The notes under the pieces: generated by a model
Told to the model about the DNA's origin: nothing
Database searches by the model: none
Seen by the model: the letters and a program-made list of their open reading frames with translations, nothing else
Shown: one piece after another, positions 25,643 to 33,478 of the stretch
How the letters are laid out: each line of letters opens with the position of its first letter
Numbering within the stretch: the stretch's first letter is position 1
NCBI GenBank assembly: GCA_902488525.1
Contig: CABTWP010000016.1
Coordinates: forward strand, 1-36,953
Length of the DNA stretch: 36,953 nucleotides
Source: an uncultured Collinsella sp.
GTDB taxonomy: Bacteria > Actinomycetota > Coriobacteriia > Coriobacteriales > Coriobacteriaceae
Direction of reading: 5' to 3'
Position numbers and translations under genes: made by a program

Positions 25643-26743
25643 ATGTGCGCGAAGCATATTGGCTTTTTGATAAAACCGGCATCGAGTGCTTGCAACATGC
25701 GGTGCAGGTACTGCTTTTACTGCGATGTCGCTGCTCATCGCGAGGAGCGGAGCGCCCGCGTCATGGGCGAAGACGTGGCAAGTGCCATCATCGACCGTGC
25801 ACTCGCCGTGGCGAGTGATGCGCACATTTCTTTCGCCTTCCAGGGCGGCGAGCCCACCCTGGCCGGCCTTGACTTCTTCCATTCGTTCGTCGCGCGGGTG
25901 GAGGAGCGCCGTGAGAACCAGCGGGTGAGCTGGGCGTTGCAGACCAACGGCTACCTGATCGAAGAGGAATGGGCCGAGTTCTTCCGCGAGCACGGGTTCC
26001 TCATCGGAGTCTCGGTTGACGCTTATCGCGACCTGCACGATTCGATGCGTCCCGATGCGCACGGTGCCGCTACGTACGCGCGCGTCATGAGCGGCGTTCG
26101 CCTGCTGCGCGAGCGCGGCGTGGACGTCAACATACTCTCGGTCCTCACCTCGCAGATGGCGGCGCATCCACAGCGCGTCTTCTCCTTCATCAAGCAGGAG
26201 AAGATCACCCATATCCAGTTCATCCCGTGCCTGCCGGGCCTCGACGATGAGCGGGACACGTTCTCGCTCGACCCGCGTGCCTTCTCCTCGTTCTACCGCC
26301 GCTTGTTCGACTTGTGGTGGCGCGAGCTCGGTGCTGGGCGCTATGTGAGCATCTGGCTGTTCGAGAACGTCATGCAGATGGCGCTCGGGCAGTTTCCGTC
26401 GCAGTGCGGTATGCTCGGCCGCTGCGCTCCGCAGTTCGTGGTGGAAAGCGACGGTTCGGTGTATCCGTGCGACTTCTATGCGCTGGATGAGTACCGCGTG
26501 GGCGATATTCGCGTCGATTCCCTTGAGGCAATGGCGACCTGTGAGACCATGCGCATGTTTTTGAACGAGCCGCGTCGCGATTGCGCGCGGTGCGCCGATT
26601 GCCCCTTTGAGGGCATTTGCCATCGCAACTGCAAGCGCCTGAACATCGCCTATTACGATGCGGGCTACTGCGGGCTGCGTGAGTTTTTGGAGTACGCCTA
26701 TCCCGGCCTGCAGCGCGTGGCTCGCATGTTCACGCGGCGCTGA
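25643..26743 (+). CDS. anaerobic sulfatase-maturating enzyme (radical SAM)
   Basis: A 366-residue radical SAM protein of the anSME type. It oxidises the active-site Cys or Ser of sulfatases to formylglycine without oxygen. The [4Fe-4S]-SAM motif is Cys17-x3-Cys21-x2-Cys24 (CNMRCRYC), with FQGGEPTLAG following. The C-terminal SPASM part has GRCAPQFVVESDGSVYPCDFY, including the Asp thought to be catalytic in this family, and CARCADCPFEGICHRNCKR for the auxiliary clusters. The ATG at 25643 is preferred over GTG 25622 because GGGGGG lies upstream and the family begins near IGFLIKPASSxCN. It sits between two Cys-type sulfatase genes. Confidence 0.93.
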   Translation: MCAKHIGFLIKPASSACNMRCRYCFYCDVAAHREERSARVMGEDVASAIIDRALAVASDAHISFAFQGGEPTLAGLDFFHSFVARVEERRENQRVSWALQTNGYLIEEEWAEFFREHGFLIGVSVDAYRDLHDSMRPDAHGAATYARVMSGVRLLRERGVDVNILSVLTSQMAAHPQRVFSFIKQEKITHIQFIPCLPGLDDERDTFSLDPRAFSSFYRRLFDLWWRELGAGRYVSIWLFENVMQMALGQFPSQCGMLGRCAPQFVVESDGSVYPCDFYALDEYRVGDIRVDSLEAMATCETMRMFLNEPRRDCARCADCPFEGICHRNCKRLNIAYYDAGYCGLREFLEYAYPGLQRVARMFTRR

Positions 26744-26844
26744 TCCTGCCCGGGTTTTGCCTCGTCGTAGTTGTGTGGGGCTCTGCGCCCCTCCCGCCTT
26801 GACCACTCAATCTTCATCCCGTTCCCGTGAGTTTGGAGTTCCCT

Positions 26845-28329
26845 ATGCCCCAGCAACCCAACGTTCTCCTTATCATGTGCGACCAGATGCGCGGCGACTG
26901 CCTGGGTATCGACGGCCATCCGGACGTGCAGACGCCCTACTTGGACACGCTCGCCGCCGACGGCATGCTGTTCGAGAACGCCTACACCGCCTGCCCGAGT
27001 TGCATCCCGGCGCGCGCCGCCCTCTTTTGCGGCAAGACGCCCGCGGGCACGGGCCGCGTGGGTTACCAGGACGGTATCGCGTGGGAGTACGACCATATGC
27101 TCGCGCAGGAGATGCGCGACGGCGGCTACCAGACCGCCGTGGTAGGCAAGATGCACGTGCATCCGCCGCGTTTGGGCTGCAGCTTCGAGCACATGCGCCT
27201 GCATGACGGCTACATCGGCCACTACCGCAAGGCGAACCTGCCGTACTGGATGCACCAGAACGTCTCCGACGACTACATGCGCTTCCTCAAAAATGAACTG
27301 GGCGAATTCGCCGACGTGAACGGTTCGGGCGTTGAGAACAACTCCTGGATCACCCATCCCTGGGCCTACGAGGAGCGCCTGCACCCCACCAACTGGGTGG
27401 TGGACGAGTCCATCCGCTTTTTGGAGACCCGCGATCGCACGCGCCCGTTCTTCCTCATGACGAGCTTCGTGCGGCCCCACCCGCCCTTCGACGCGCCGCA
27501 GACCTACTTCGATCTGTACCGCGACATGGAGCTGCGCGCGCCTGCCGCTGGCGATTGGGATGACGCCGATGCCACCGAGCGCGATGGCATGATCTTGGAC
27601 AGCGTGCACGGCTGCCGCGACGCCGAGCTGCGCCGCGAGGCCATGGCGGGCTATTATGCCTGCATCACACATATGGACCACCAGATCGGCCGGCTCATCA
27701 CGGCGCTCGAGAACGACGAGACCTACCACGACACCGTGATCGTGTTCTGCTCCGACCGCGGCGAGATGCTCTTTGACCACAGTCTCTTTCGCAAGGTGTT
27801 GCCCTACGAGGGCTCCGCGCGCATCCCCTTCATCGTGCACGTGGGCAAAAACGTCGATGTGCCGGGCGGCGAGCGCGTTCGCGGCGTGAGCGAGAGCACG
27901 GTGGAACTCATGGACCTTATGCCCACCATCCTCGAGGCGTGCGACCTGCCCGTGCCCGAGGGCGTGGAGGGCGCCTCGCTCATGGGCGAGCTTACCGGCG
28001 CCGCGCCGCTGAACCGTGCATACCTGCACGGCGAGCACAGCGGCAGCCGCGAGCAGTCCAACCAGTGGATCGTGACCCCGCATGACAAGTACATCTGGTT
28101 CACACGGACCGGGGTGGAGCAGTATTTCGACCTGGACGCCGATCCGCGTGAGGAGCACGACCTCATCGACGCTCCGGAGCGCGCCGCGCGCATCGCCGTG
28201 CTCCGTGCCTGCCTGATTGAGGAGCTCGCTGGTCGCGAAGAGGGATATGTTCGTGACGGCGAGTTGGTGGCGGGACGTGCGCCCGCCGTTATGCTTGAGC
28301 GCCCCCGGCCCTCGCGCCTCCAACGTTAA
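26845..28329 (+). CDS. sulfatase (type I, Cys-type), cytoplasmic, altered metal-site residue
   Basis: A 494-residue sulfatase of the choline-sulfatase/heparan-sulfatase-like group. CxPxR (CIPAR) is at residues 53-57, with Cys53 the formylglycine site. The N-terminus MPQQPNVLLIMCDQMRGD holds the first metal ligands and no signal peptide. At the later metal site the usual Ser/Thr-Asp-His-Gly reads SDRGEMLFDH, so the His is Arg, one base away from His (CGC for CAC). It may be altered in activity or substrate. The ATG at 26845 follows TTTGGAG. Like the first sulfatase it should stay in the cytoplasm. Confidence 0.88.
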   Translation: MPQQPNVLLIMCDQMRGDCLGIDGHPDVQTPYLDTLAADGMLFENAYTACPSCIPARAALFCGKTPAGTGRVGYQDGIAWEYDHMLAQEMRDGGYQTAVVGKMHVHPPRLGCSFEHMRLHDGYIGHYRKANLPYWMHQNVSDDYMRFLKNELGEFADVNGSGVENNSWITHPWAYEERLHPTNWVVDESIRFLETRDRTRPFFLMTSFVRPHPPFDAPQTYFDLYRDMELRAPAAGDWDDADATERDGMILDSVHGCRDAELRREAMAGYYACITHMDHQIGRLITALENDETYHDTVIVFCSDRGEMLFDHSLFRKVLPYEGSARIPFIVHVGKNVDVPGGERVRGVSESTVELMDLMPTILEACDLPVPEGVEGASLMGELTGAAPLNRAYLHGEHSGSREQSNQWIVTPHDKYIWFTRTGVEQYFDLDADPREEHDLIDAPERAARIAVLRACLIEELAGREEGYVRDGELVAGRAPAVMLERPRPSRLQR

Positions 28330-28344
28330 GAGAAAGGCCTATCC

Positions 28345-28956
28345 ATGGATATGAAGACGATCGGCATTGTGGTCGTAGTGGTTGCGGTCGGGTTCACCAT
28401 TTACATGGAGGTCCAAAAGCGCACAACCTTCGCCAAGCTCGAGGCGTACCTGCGCGAGGGCGACCTCAACAACTACCTCAAGGTCCTGAACCGCCCGCTC
28501 ACTAGCGTGCTGTACCCCAAGTACAACGTGCTTTTCATGCGCTTGAACGCAGCTCTTGCCATGGATGACGTCGAGGCATCCGAGCGCATCATCCGCGAGA
28601 TGGGTTCGCTCAAGATGAGCGAGGAGCAGACACTCGCGCTGGCGGCAAAGGCGTTCTCCTTCTACGTGGAGATCGGGGATGAGCCCCACGCACGCGAGGT
28701 GCTCTCCTACCTCGAGGAGCACGGTGATCGCGAGGCTGCGCGTGCCGACCGTCGCACCTATGACGTCTTCCTCAAGGGCTCGTATGCCTATATCGACGAG
28801 ATGGAGCGCGCGTTGTCGGAGGCGGCTGGCATGGAAGAGGCCCTGCTCTGCCAGATGCTCTCGGTTCAGTACGAGAACAAGGGTGACGAGGGGCGCGCCG
28901 CGTCCTATTGCGAGCGCGCTGAGCGGACGCTCGCAGCAGCCATGCCTGACAAGTAG
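28345..28956 (+). CDS. membrane-anchored helical-repeat (TPR-like) protein, function unknown
   Basis: A 203-residue protein not assigned to a named family. One hydrophobic segment at about 5-20 (MKTIGIVVVVVAVGFTIY) is followed by a helix-rich soluble part whose repeats (KLEAYLREGDLNNYL, RLNAALAMDDVEASERII, ALAAKAFSFYVEIGDEPHAREVL, QMLSVQYENKGDEGRAASY) have the alternation of TPR-type helical pairs. It starts 15 bases after the second sulfatase with AAAGG upstream, so it is probably in the same operon. A scaffold at the inner membrane face is possible, but no function is claimed. Confidence 0.6.
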   Translation: MDMKTIGIVVVVVAVGFTIYMEVQKRTTFAKLEAYLREGDLNNYLKVLNRPLTSVLYPKYNVLFMRLNAALAMDDVEASERIIREMGSLKMSEEQTLALAAKAFSFYVEIGDEPHAREVLSYLEEHGDREAARADRRTYDVFLKGSYAYIDEMERALSEAAGMEEALLCQMLSVQYENKGDEGRAASYCERAERTLAAAMPDK

Positions 28957-28977
28957 GGAAGAGTCTAGGCGCTTCAT

Positions 28978-29116
28978 ATGCTAGCAATCGTATTCGCCAT
29001 TGCGTTTTTCGCCTCTACCATCAGTGCCATCTGCGGTGTCGGCGGGGCATCATCATTAAGCCCGTGATGGACGCCGTGGGTGTCGCCGACGTGGCGACCA
29101 TCAACTTCCTGTCCGG
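28978..29116 (+). pseudogene. frameshifted N-terminal fragment of a TauE/SafE permease
   Basis: From ATG 28978 the frame reads MLAIVFAIAFFASTISAICGVGG and then hits a stop at 29065. Reading on in another frame gives IIKPVMDAVGVADVATINFLSG, which matches the intact TauE/SafE protein at 29458-30255 (CGIGGGVIIKPVVDAMNV). A small indel near 29044-29055 therefore broke the gene, and the match ends near 29116. The rest of the permease is missing. Confidence 0.75.
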
Positions 29117-29227
29117 ATGCACCGCGAGGACAACATCGGGCACTTCGCCATGAGCGTTTCCACCGCGCTGCTGCTCGACGTCGTCTACGCGTGCATCTTC
29201 AACCAGGATTACTTCGCTAACTACTAG
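29117..29227 (+). pseudogene. unidentified C-terminal protein fragment
   Basis: An open stretch of 36 codons, MHREDNIGHFAMSVSTALL then LDVVYACIFNQDYFANY, ends at TAG 29225. It looks like the tail of a membrane or soluble protein joined to the broken TauE/SafE fragment by a deletion. The family is not recognised. The gap 29228-29457 after it has no gene. Confidence 0.4.
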
Positions 29228-29457
29228 CGGCGTGTCGAGACGGTGCGCGGGCCATTGATGGACTCGGCAGGCAGATTGGCGGGGACGCCTAGCCCTTGGC
29301 GCAACGGTGCTCCGCATGAGCGGCGTAAATAGGGACATATCGCGCAGCAGCGTTCGAGATATGTAAAAGTCCACAACCATACGCTGCGGTTTTGAATGAT
29401 ACGAACGCTTGCAATTCGTTGCATAGGGTGTTGCTCGATCGATAGGAGCTTGTTCGG

Positions 29458-30255
29458 ATGGGTCCTCAATACATCTTGGTCTTCGCGGTATGCTTCCTGG
29501 CGTCGCTTCTGGGGCCGCTCTGTGGCATCGGCGGCGGCGTGATCATCAAGCCCGTGGTCGACGCGATGAACGTCATGAGCGTGAGCACGGTGAGCTTCCT
29601 CTCGAGCATGTCGGTGCTCATCATGTCGCTCTCCACGCTCGCGCAGAACGCGGCGAGCGGGCAGTCTGATATCGACGCGCGGGCGATGTCGCCCATCGCC
29701 GTCAGCTCCGCGGTGGGCGGCGTGATCGGCAAGATGTTGTTCAACCGGCTGGGGTCCGTGTTCCCCGACGCCGAGCTCGTCGGCGCGGTCCAGGCCGCCG
29801 TGCTCATCGTGCTCGCCGTCCTCGTGCTGGCCTACACGCTCAACAAGGCGCGCATCAAGGGCCTCAAGCTCGAGAATGCGTGGGCGCAGGCGCTCATAGG
29901 GTTCTGCGCCGGGGCGTGCTGGTCCTTCCTCGGCATCGGCGGCGGCCCATTCAACCTGGCCATCCTCGTCTTCTTCTTCGCCATGGAGAGCAAGCCCGCC
30001 GCGCAGGCGTCGCTGTTCATCATCGCGTTCTCGCAGACGGCGAGCCTCATCTACACGCTGGCCACGGGCAGCGTGCCCGCGTTCCTCCCCGTGGTCCTGC
30101 TGGGCATGGCGGCGATGGCGGTGCTTGGGTCGGTCGTGGGGCGCCGCCTGCTGCGCCGGATGGACTCGGCGGCGGTCGATAAGCTCTACGTGTTCGCCCT
30201 CGTGCTCATCATCGTGATCTGCACGTACAATTTCATCCGGTTCTCGGTGCTCTAG
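29458..30255 (+). CDS. TauE/SafE family permease (sulfite/sulfur-compound exporter-like)
   Basis: A 265-residue integral membrane protein with about eight hydrophobic segments and the two internal repeats of the TauE/SafE family, each marked by GIGGG (residues 23-27 in LCGIGGGVIIKP, and SFLGIGGGPFN in the second half). Members move sulfite, sulfoacetate and related anions, usually outward. The ATG at 29458 follows AGGAG by 9 bases. Its place after two cytoplasmic sulfatases suggests export of released sulfate or a product, which is inference. Codons favour G- and C-ending forms more than the flanking relics. A broken paralogue lies just upstream. Confidence 0.88.
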   Translation: MGPQYILVFAVCFLASLLGPLCGIGGGVIIKPVVDAMNVMSVSTVSFLSSMSVLIMSLSTLAQNAASGQSDIDARAMSPIAVSSAVGGVIGKMLFNRLGSVFPDAELVGAVQAAVLIVLAVLVLAYTLNKARIKGLKLENAWAQALIGFCAGACWSFLGIGGGPFNLAILVFFFAMESKPAAQASLFIIAFSQTASLIYTLATGSVPAFLPVVLLGMAAMAVLGSVVGRRLLRRMDSAAVDKLYVFALVLIIVICTYNFIRFSVL

Positions 30256-30339
30256 TTCTTCGCCCCGAAATGGGATGCCGCGATAATGGAGCTGGAGCGC
30301 GGGCCTTCCTCTTCTGCCTTGAGGAGGTCGCCGTGTCCC

Positions 30340-30540
30340 GCTCGTCTCATGAGCGCCGATGGTGTTGAAGTCCTCTTGGCAATAAGTCGCGGCAGCGTCA
30401 GCCGCCAATTCAAAAAAGCCACAGGCGGAAGGCAAGCCGCTTCAAAGCAAATTCACCCTCCAACAAATAGTGGATCCCCAACAAAGTCTTTAGCCTGAGC
30501 GAGCAGAGTTAAGCAGGCGTCAACGTGTCGTCTCCCAAGC
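30340..30540 (+). pseudogene. decayed copy of the phosphoglycerate mutase tail and its downstream region
   Basis: 30358-30411 parallels 18748-18801 (encoding LLAISRGSVSRQF against LLAVSHGSASRQF). 30417-30540 parallels about 18880-19003, including the stop region and bases beyond the gene. About 75 bases present in the intact gene are missing at the join. In the last 85 bases I count about 8 differences. The copy lost its start and catalytic His9 and cannot encode an active enzyme. The rest of the gap 30256-30646 shows nothing else. Confidence 0.75.
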
Positions 30541-30646
30541 CCGGCAGAGCAGCAACCTTAATATATTTCGCCGCCGCTCTGCCGGCCCCAGGCGACTCCG
30601 CGCACTTTACCTGCGTAAACAATGTGAGTGAAATATGAATCTCGAT

Positions 30647-30665
30647 GGATACGCCCGCAGCCGTG
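30647..30665 (+). promoter_or_regulatory. shared ribosomal-operon upstream motif (rplC copy)
   Basis: GGATACGCCCG-N4-CGTG, as at 1929-1947. It is followed by TATACT (30666-30671), a possible -10, and by TAGACA at 30671-30676, which is spaced from the motif exactly like the rpsL -35 element (5 bases). Which of these is the real promoter cannot be settled by eye. Confidence 0.5.
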
Positions 30666-30782
30666 TATACTAGACAGCTGTGTGTAACCAGGGGAGTATT
30701 CTGGCTGGACAAAACGCCTGCTTAATAGGGTTGTCAGGTAGTTCGGACGCAATACAAGGCTGGAGAGCACGTCGTGTAAGTA

Positions 30783-30834
30783 GTGGTCCTCTAGGGGCGT
30801 ACGCTCGGTGGTGTACGCATTGTCCCAAGACCAC
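30783..30834 (+). promoter_or_regulatory. structured leader hairpin ahead of rplC
   Basis: Nested stems: GTGGTC (30783-30788) with GACCAC (30829-30834), GGG (30794-30796) with CCC (30824-30826), and GCGTAC (30797-30802) with GTACGC (30813-30818). It lies in the roughly 150-base leader just before the first gene of the cluster, where L4 or another ribosomal protein controls S10 operons in some bacteria. The binding partner is unknown. Confidence 0.5.
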
Positions 30835-30854
30835 GCGAGAGTTGGGATCATATC

Positions 30855-31475
30855 TTGATCAGCATGATTCTCGGCCGCAAGATTGGCATGACCCAGGTTT
30901 GGGACGAGAACGACAACGTCGTCCCCGTCACGGTCATCCAGGCTGGCCCCTGCGCTGTCTCGCAGGTTAAAACTCAGGCAACCGACGGCTATGACGCCGT
31001 CCAGATCGGTTTCGGCGACATCAAGGCCAAGAACGTGAACAAGCCCATGGCTGGTCACTTCGCTAAGGCTGGCGTCGAGCCTGTCCGCTTCCTTCGTGAG
31101 GTCCGCGTCGAGAACGGCGAGGAGCACAAGGTCGGCGAGGTCGTTACCGTCGCTGATTTCGCTGATGTCGAGAAGGTCGACGTCATCGGTACCTCCAAGG
31201 GTAAGGGCTTCCAGGGTCGCATCAAGCGCTGGGGTCAGCGCCGCGGTCCTATGACGCATGGTTCTCACTTCCAGCGTCACCCCGGTTCTATCGGTCAGTG
31301 CGCCTATCCTGCGCGCGTCCTCAAGGGCGTCAAGATGGCCGGTCACATGGGTAACGAGCGCGTTACCGTCAAGAACCTTTCCGTTGTCCGCATCGATGCC
31401 GAGCAGAACCTCATCTTGGTCAAGGGCGCTGTCCCGGGTGCCAAGAATGGTCTCGTCGCCATCCGTATGGCCTAA
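30855..31475 (+). CDS. rplC: 50S ribosomal protein L3
   Basis: A 206-residue L3, an early assembly protein near the peptidyl transferase centre. It has MISMILGRKIGMTQVWDE at the N-terminus and the conserved SKGKGFQGRIKRWGQRRGPMTHGS loop. TTG 30855 is preferred since it gives the usual four residues before ILGRKIGMTQ, with GGGA upstream; ATG 30864 is the alternative. It is the first gene of the cluster because rpsJ lies in the str operon instead. Confidence 0.97.
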   Translation: MISMILGRKIGMTQVWDENDNVVPVTVIQAGPCAVSQVKTQATDGYDAVQIGFGDIKAKNVNKPMAGHFAKAGVEPVRFLREVRVENGEEHKVGEVVTVADFADVEKVDVIGTSKGKGFQGRIKRWGQRRGPMTHGSHFQRHPGSIGQCAYPARVLKGVKMAGHMGNERVTVKNLSVVRIDAEQNLILVKGAVPGAKNGLVAIRMA

Positions 31476-31521
31476 GGGCCCAGCCCATTTAGCCCAGCGT
31501 CATACCAAGGAGAACACTTAA

Positions 31522-32148
31522 ATGGCAAAGTTTGAAGTAAAGAACAGCGAGGGCAAGAAGGTCGCCGAGGCCGAGCTCGCCGCTGAGGTGTACGGCATCG
31601 AGCCGAACATCCACGTTATGCACCACATCGTCAAGTGCCAGATGGCCTCTTGGCGTCAGGGCACCCAGTCTGCTAAGGGTCGCTCTGAGGTTTCCGGTGG
31701 CGGCAAGAAGCCTTGGCGTCAGAAGGGCACCGGCCGTGCCCGCCAGGGTTCCATCCGTGCTGCCCAGTGGCGTCACGGTGGCGTTGTCTTCGCCCCCAAG
31801 CCCCGTTCCTACGCTAAGCGTATGAACAACAAGGAGGTCAAGCTGGCTATGCGCTCCGCGCTGTCCGCCAAGCTGGCCGATGGCGAGCTCGTGCTCGTCG
31901 ACGACTACGGCTTCGAGAAGCCTTCCACCAAGGCTGCCGTCGCCATGCTCAAGGCTCTCGGCCTTGAGGGTAAGCGTCTGACCATCATCGTTCGCGATGA
32001 GGACGTCAACGCCTACCTGTCGTTCCGCAACATTCCCAAGACGTTCATCATCACTGCCGACGAGGCCAACACCTACGATCTCGTCAACAACAACGCTGTG
32101 CTGATGCCCGCCGACATCGCCGCTCACTTCGGGGAGGTGCTTGCATAA
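31522..32148 (+). CDS. rplD: 50S ribosomal protein L4
   Basis: A 208-residue L4. It lines the exit tunnel with the loop containing GGGKKPWRQKGTGRARQGSIRAAQWRHGG, and in E. coli also represses its operon. Length is normal. The ATG at 31522 follows CAAGGAGAACACTTAA. It is directly followed by rplW (stop TAA, then ATG). It is a candidate binder of the structured leader at 30783-30834. Confidence 0.98.
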   Translation: MAKFEVKNSEGKKVAEAELAAEVYGIEPNIHVMHHIVKCQMASWRQGTQSAKGRSEVSGGGKKPWRQKGTGRARQGSIRAAQWRHGGVVFAPKPRSYAKRMNNKEVKLAMRSALSAKLADGELVLVDDYGFEKPSTKAAVAMLKALGLEGKRLTIIVRDEDVNAYLSFRNIPKTFIITADEANTYDLVNNNAVLMPADIAAHFGEVLA

Positions 32149-32436
32149 ATGACCGCCCACGAGATCATCATCCGTCCGATCGTGTCCGAGCGTTCCTTCT
32201 CCGGCATGGAGCTGAACAAGTACACGTTCGAGGTCGCCAAGGATGCTAACAAGTATCAGATCAAGGACGCTGTCGAGGAGATCTTCGGCGTCAAGGTCGT
32301 TCGCGTGAACACCCTGACGGTCAAGCCCAAGACCAAGCGCGTGCGCTATGTCGCCGGCAAGACCCGTTCTTGGAAGAAGGCCATCGTCACGCTGGCCGAG
32401 GGCGACACCATCGAGGTCTTTGGCAACCAGGCCTAA
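32149..32436 (+). CDS. rplW: 50S ribosomal protein L23
   Basis: A 95-residue L23, which sits at the tunnel exit and docks trigger factor and SRP. It contains EIIIRPIVSERSFSGMELNKYTFEV, and VNTLTVKPKTKRVRY near the rRNA-binding loop. It begins right after the rplD stop, so translation is coupled. A hairpin with a T run follows it, which divides the cluster before rplB. Confidence 0.98.
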   Translation: MTAHEIIIRPIVSERSFSGMELNKYTFEVAKDANKYQIKDAVEEIFGVKVVRVNTLTVKPKTKRVRYVAGKTRSWKKAIVTLAEGDTIEVFGNQA

Positions 32437-32453
32437 GACTCGCTGCTGTTGAG

Positions 32454-32498
32454 TGAGCTCATGCCTCCCAAATAGGGGAGGCGGGAGCTCAAGGTTTT
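32454..32498 (+). terminator. hairpin/attenuator between rplW and rplB
   Basis: TGAGCTC (32454-32460) pairs with GAGCTCA (32485-32491), and GCCTCCC (32463-32469) with GGGAGGC (32476-32482), around a small loop. AAGGTTTT follows. This can act as a terminator or attenuator within the ribosomal cluster. A new promoter region seems to begin immediately after it. Confidence 0.6.
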
Positions 32499-32511
32499 GG
32501 GCGTATAAAAT

Positions 32512-32530
32512 GGACACGCCCGGAACCGTG
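32512..32530 (+). promoter_or_regulatory. shared ribosomal-operon upstream motif (rplB copy)
   Basis: GGACACGCCCG-N4-CGTG followed by TATAC, nearly the same as the rplC copy through its TATAC. TATAAA at 32504-32509 lies just ahead of it. The motif after the hairpin at 32454-32498 supports a second transcription start for rplB onward. Confidence 0.5.
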
Positions 32531-32615
32531 TATACGTCCGGTGTCATCGCACCCGAGGCAGAACCTCGAATCCCTGTCTGCGATGGCTAACGGATTCCTA
32601 TTGAAAGGGATTGTA

Positions 32616-33446
32616 ATGGCTGTAAAGCACCTTAAGCCGACCTCCGCTGGTAGGCGTTGGCAGACGATCTCCGACTTCTCCGAGATCACCTGCACCAAGC
32701 CCGAGAAGTCTCTTCTCGAGCCCCTGCCCAAGAAGGCCGGTCGTAACAACAACGGCCGCATCACCACCCGCCACCAGGGCGGCGGCGTGAAGCGTCGTTA
32801 CCGCGTGATCGACTTCAAGCGCAACAAGGACGGCGTGCCCGCCAAGGTTGCCACGATCGAGTACGATCCGAACCGTTCCGCTCGCATCGCTCTGCTGCAT
32901 TACGCTGACGGTGAGAAGCGCTACATCCTGGCCCCCAAGGGCCTCGAGGTCGGTCAGACCATCATGTCCGGTTCTGACGCCGACATCAAGCCGGGCAACG
33001 CTCTGCCCCTCGCCGACATCCCCGTCGGTACGCTCATCCACGCCGTCGAGTTCCAGCCGGGCAAGGGTGCTGCTATCGCCCGTTCCGCCGGTAACTCCTG
33101 CCAGCTGATGGGTAAGGAGGGCAAGTACGCTATCGTCCGTATGCCTTCCTCCGAGATGCGCCGCATCCTCGTTACCTGCCGCGCCACCGTCGGCGAGGTC
33201 GGCAACGCCGATCACTCCAACATCGTCATCGGCAAGGCCGGCCGTAAGCGTCACATGAACGTGCGCCCGACCGTCCGCGGTACCGTCATGAACCCTGTCG
33301 ACCACCCGCACGGCGGTGGCGAGGGCAAGAACCACACCTCTGGTCGTCCCTCCGTTACCCCCTGGGGTAAGCCGACGAAGGGCCTTCGTACGCGCAAGAA
33401 GAAGAAGGTCTCGAACCAGCACATCATTCGTCGCCGTAAGAAGTAA
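32616..33446 (+). CDS. rplB: 50S ribosomal protein L2
   Basis: A 276-residue L2, essential for subunit joining and the peptidyl transferase centre. It begins MAVKHLKPTSAGRRWQ and contains NNNGRITTRHQGGGVKRRYR and MNPVDHPHGGGEGKN, with the conserved His cluster. The ATG at 32616 follows GAAAGGGA; the longer frame from 32541 runs into the upstream regulatory sequence. A gap of about 180 bases separates it from rplW, which is unusual for this cluster and holds a hairpin and the shared motif. Confidence 0.98.
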   Translation: MAVKHLKPTSAGRRWQTISDFSEITCTKPEKSLLEPLPKKAGRNNNGRITTRHQGGGVKRRYRVIDFKRNKDGVPAKVATIEYDPNRSARIALLHYADGEKRYILAPKGLEVGQTIMSGSDADIKPGNALPLADIPVGTLIHAVEFQPGKGAAIARSAGNSCQLMGKEGKYAIVRMPSSEMRRILVTCRATVGEVGNADHSNIVIGKAGRKRHMNVRPTVRGTVMNPVDHPHGGGEGKNHTSGRPSVTPWGKPTKGLRTRKKKKVSNQHIIRRRKK

Positions 33447-33478
33447 TTTCGGATACCGAGTTTTAGGAGAAAGCACTT

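Noticed and set aside
26698..28323. 541-codon minus-strand frame opposite the second sulfatase
   Set aside because: Shadow of the GC-rich sulfatase gene; His/Val/Ala-rich with no recognisable domain.
30286..30498. 70-codon frame as a real gene
   Set aside because: Its middle part is a decayed piece of the phosphoglycerate mutase gene with a 75-base deletion, and the rest is non-coding sequence read through.
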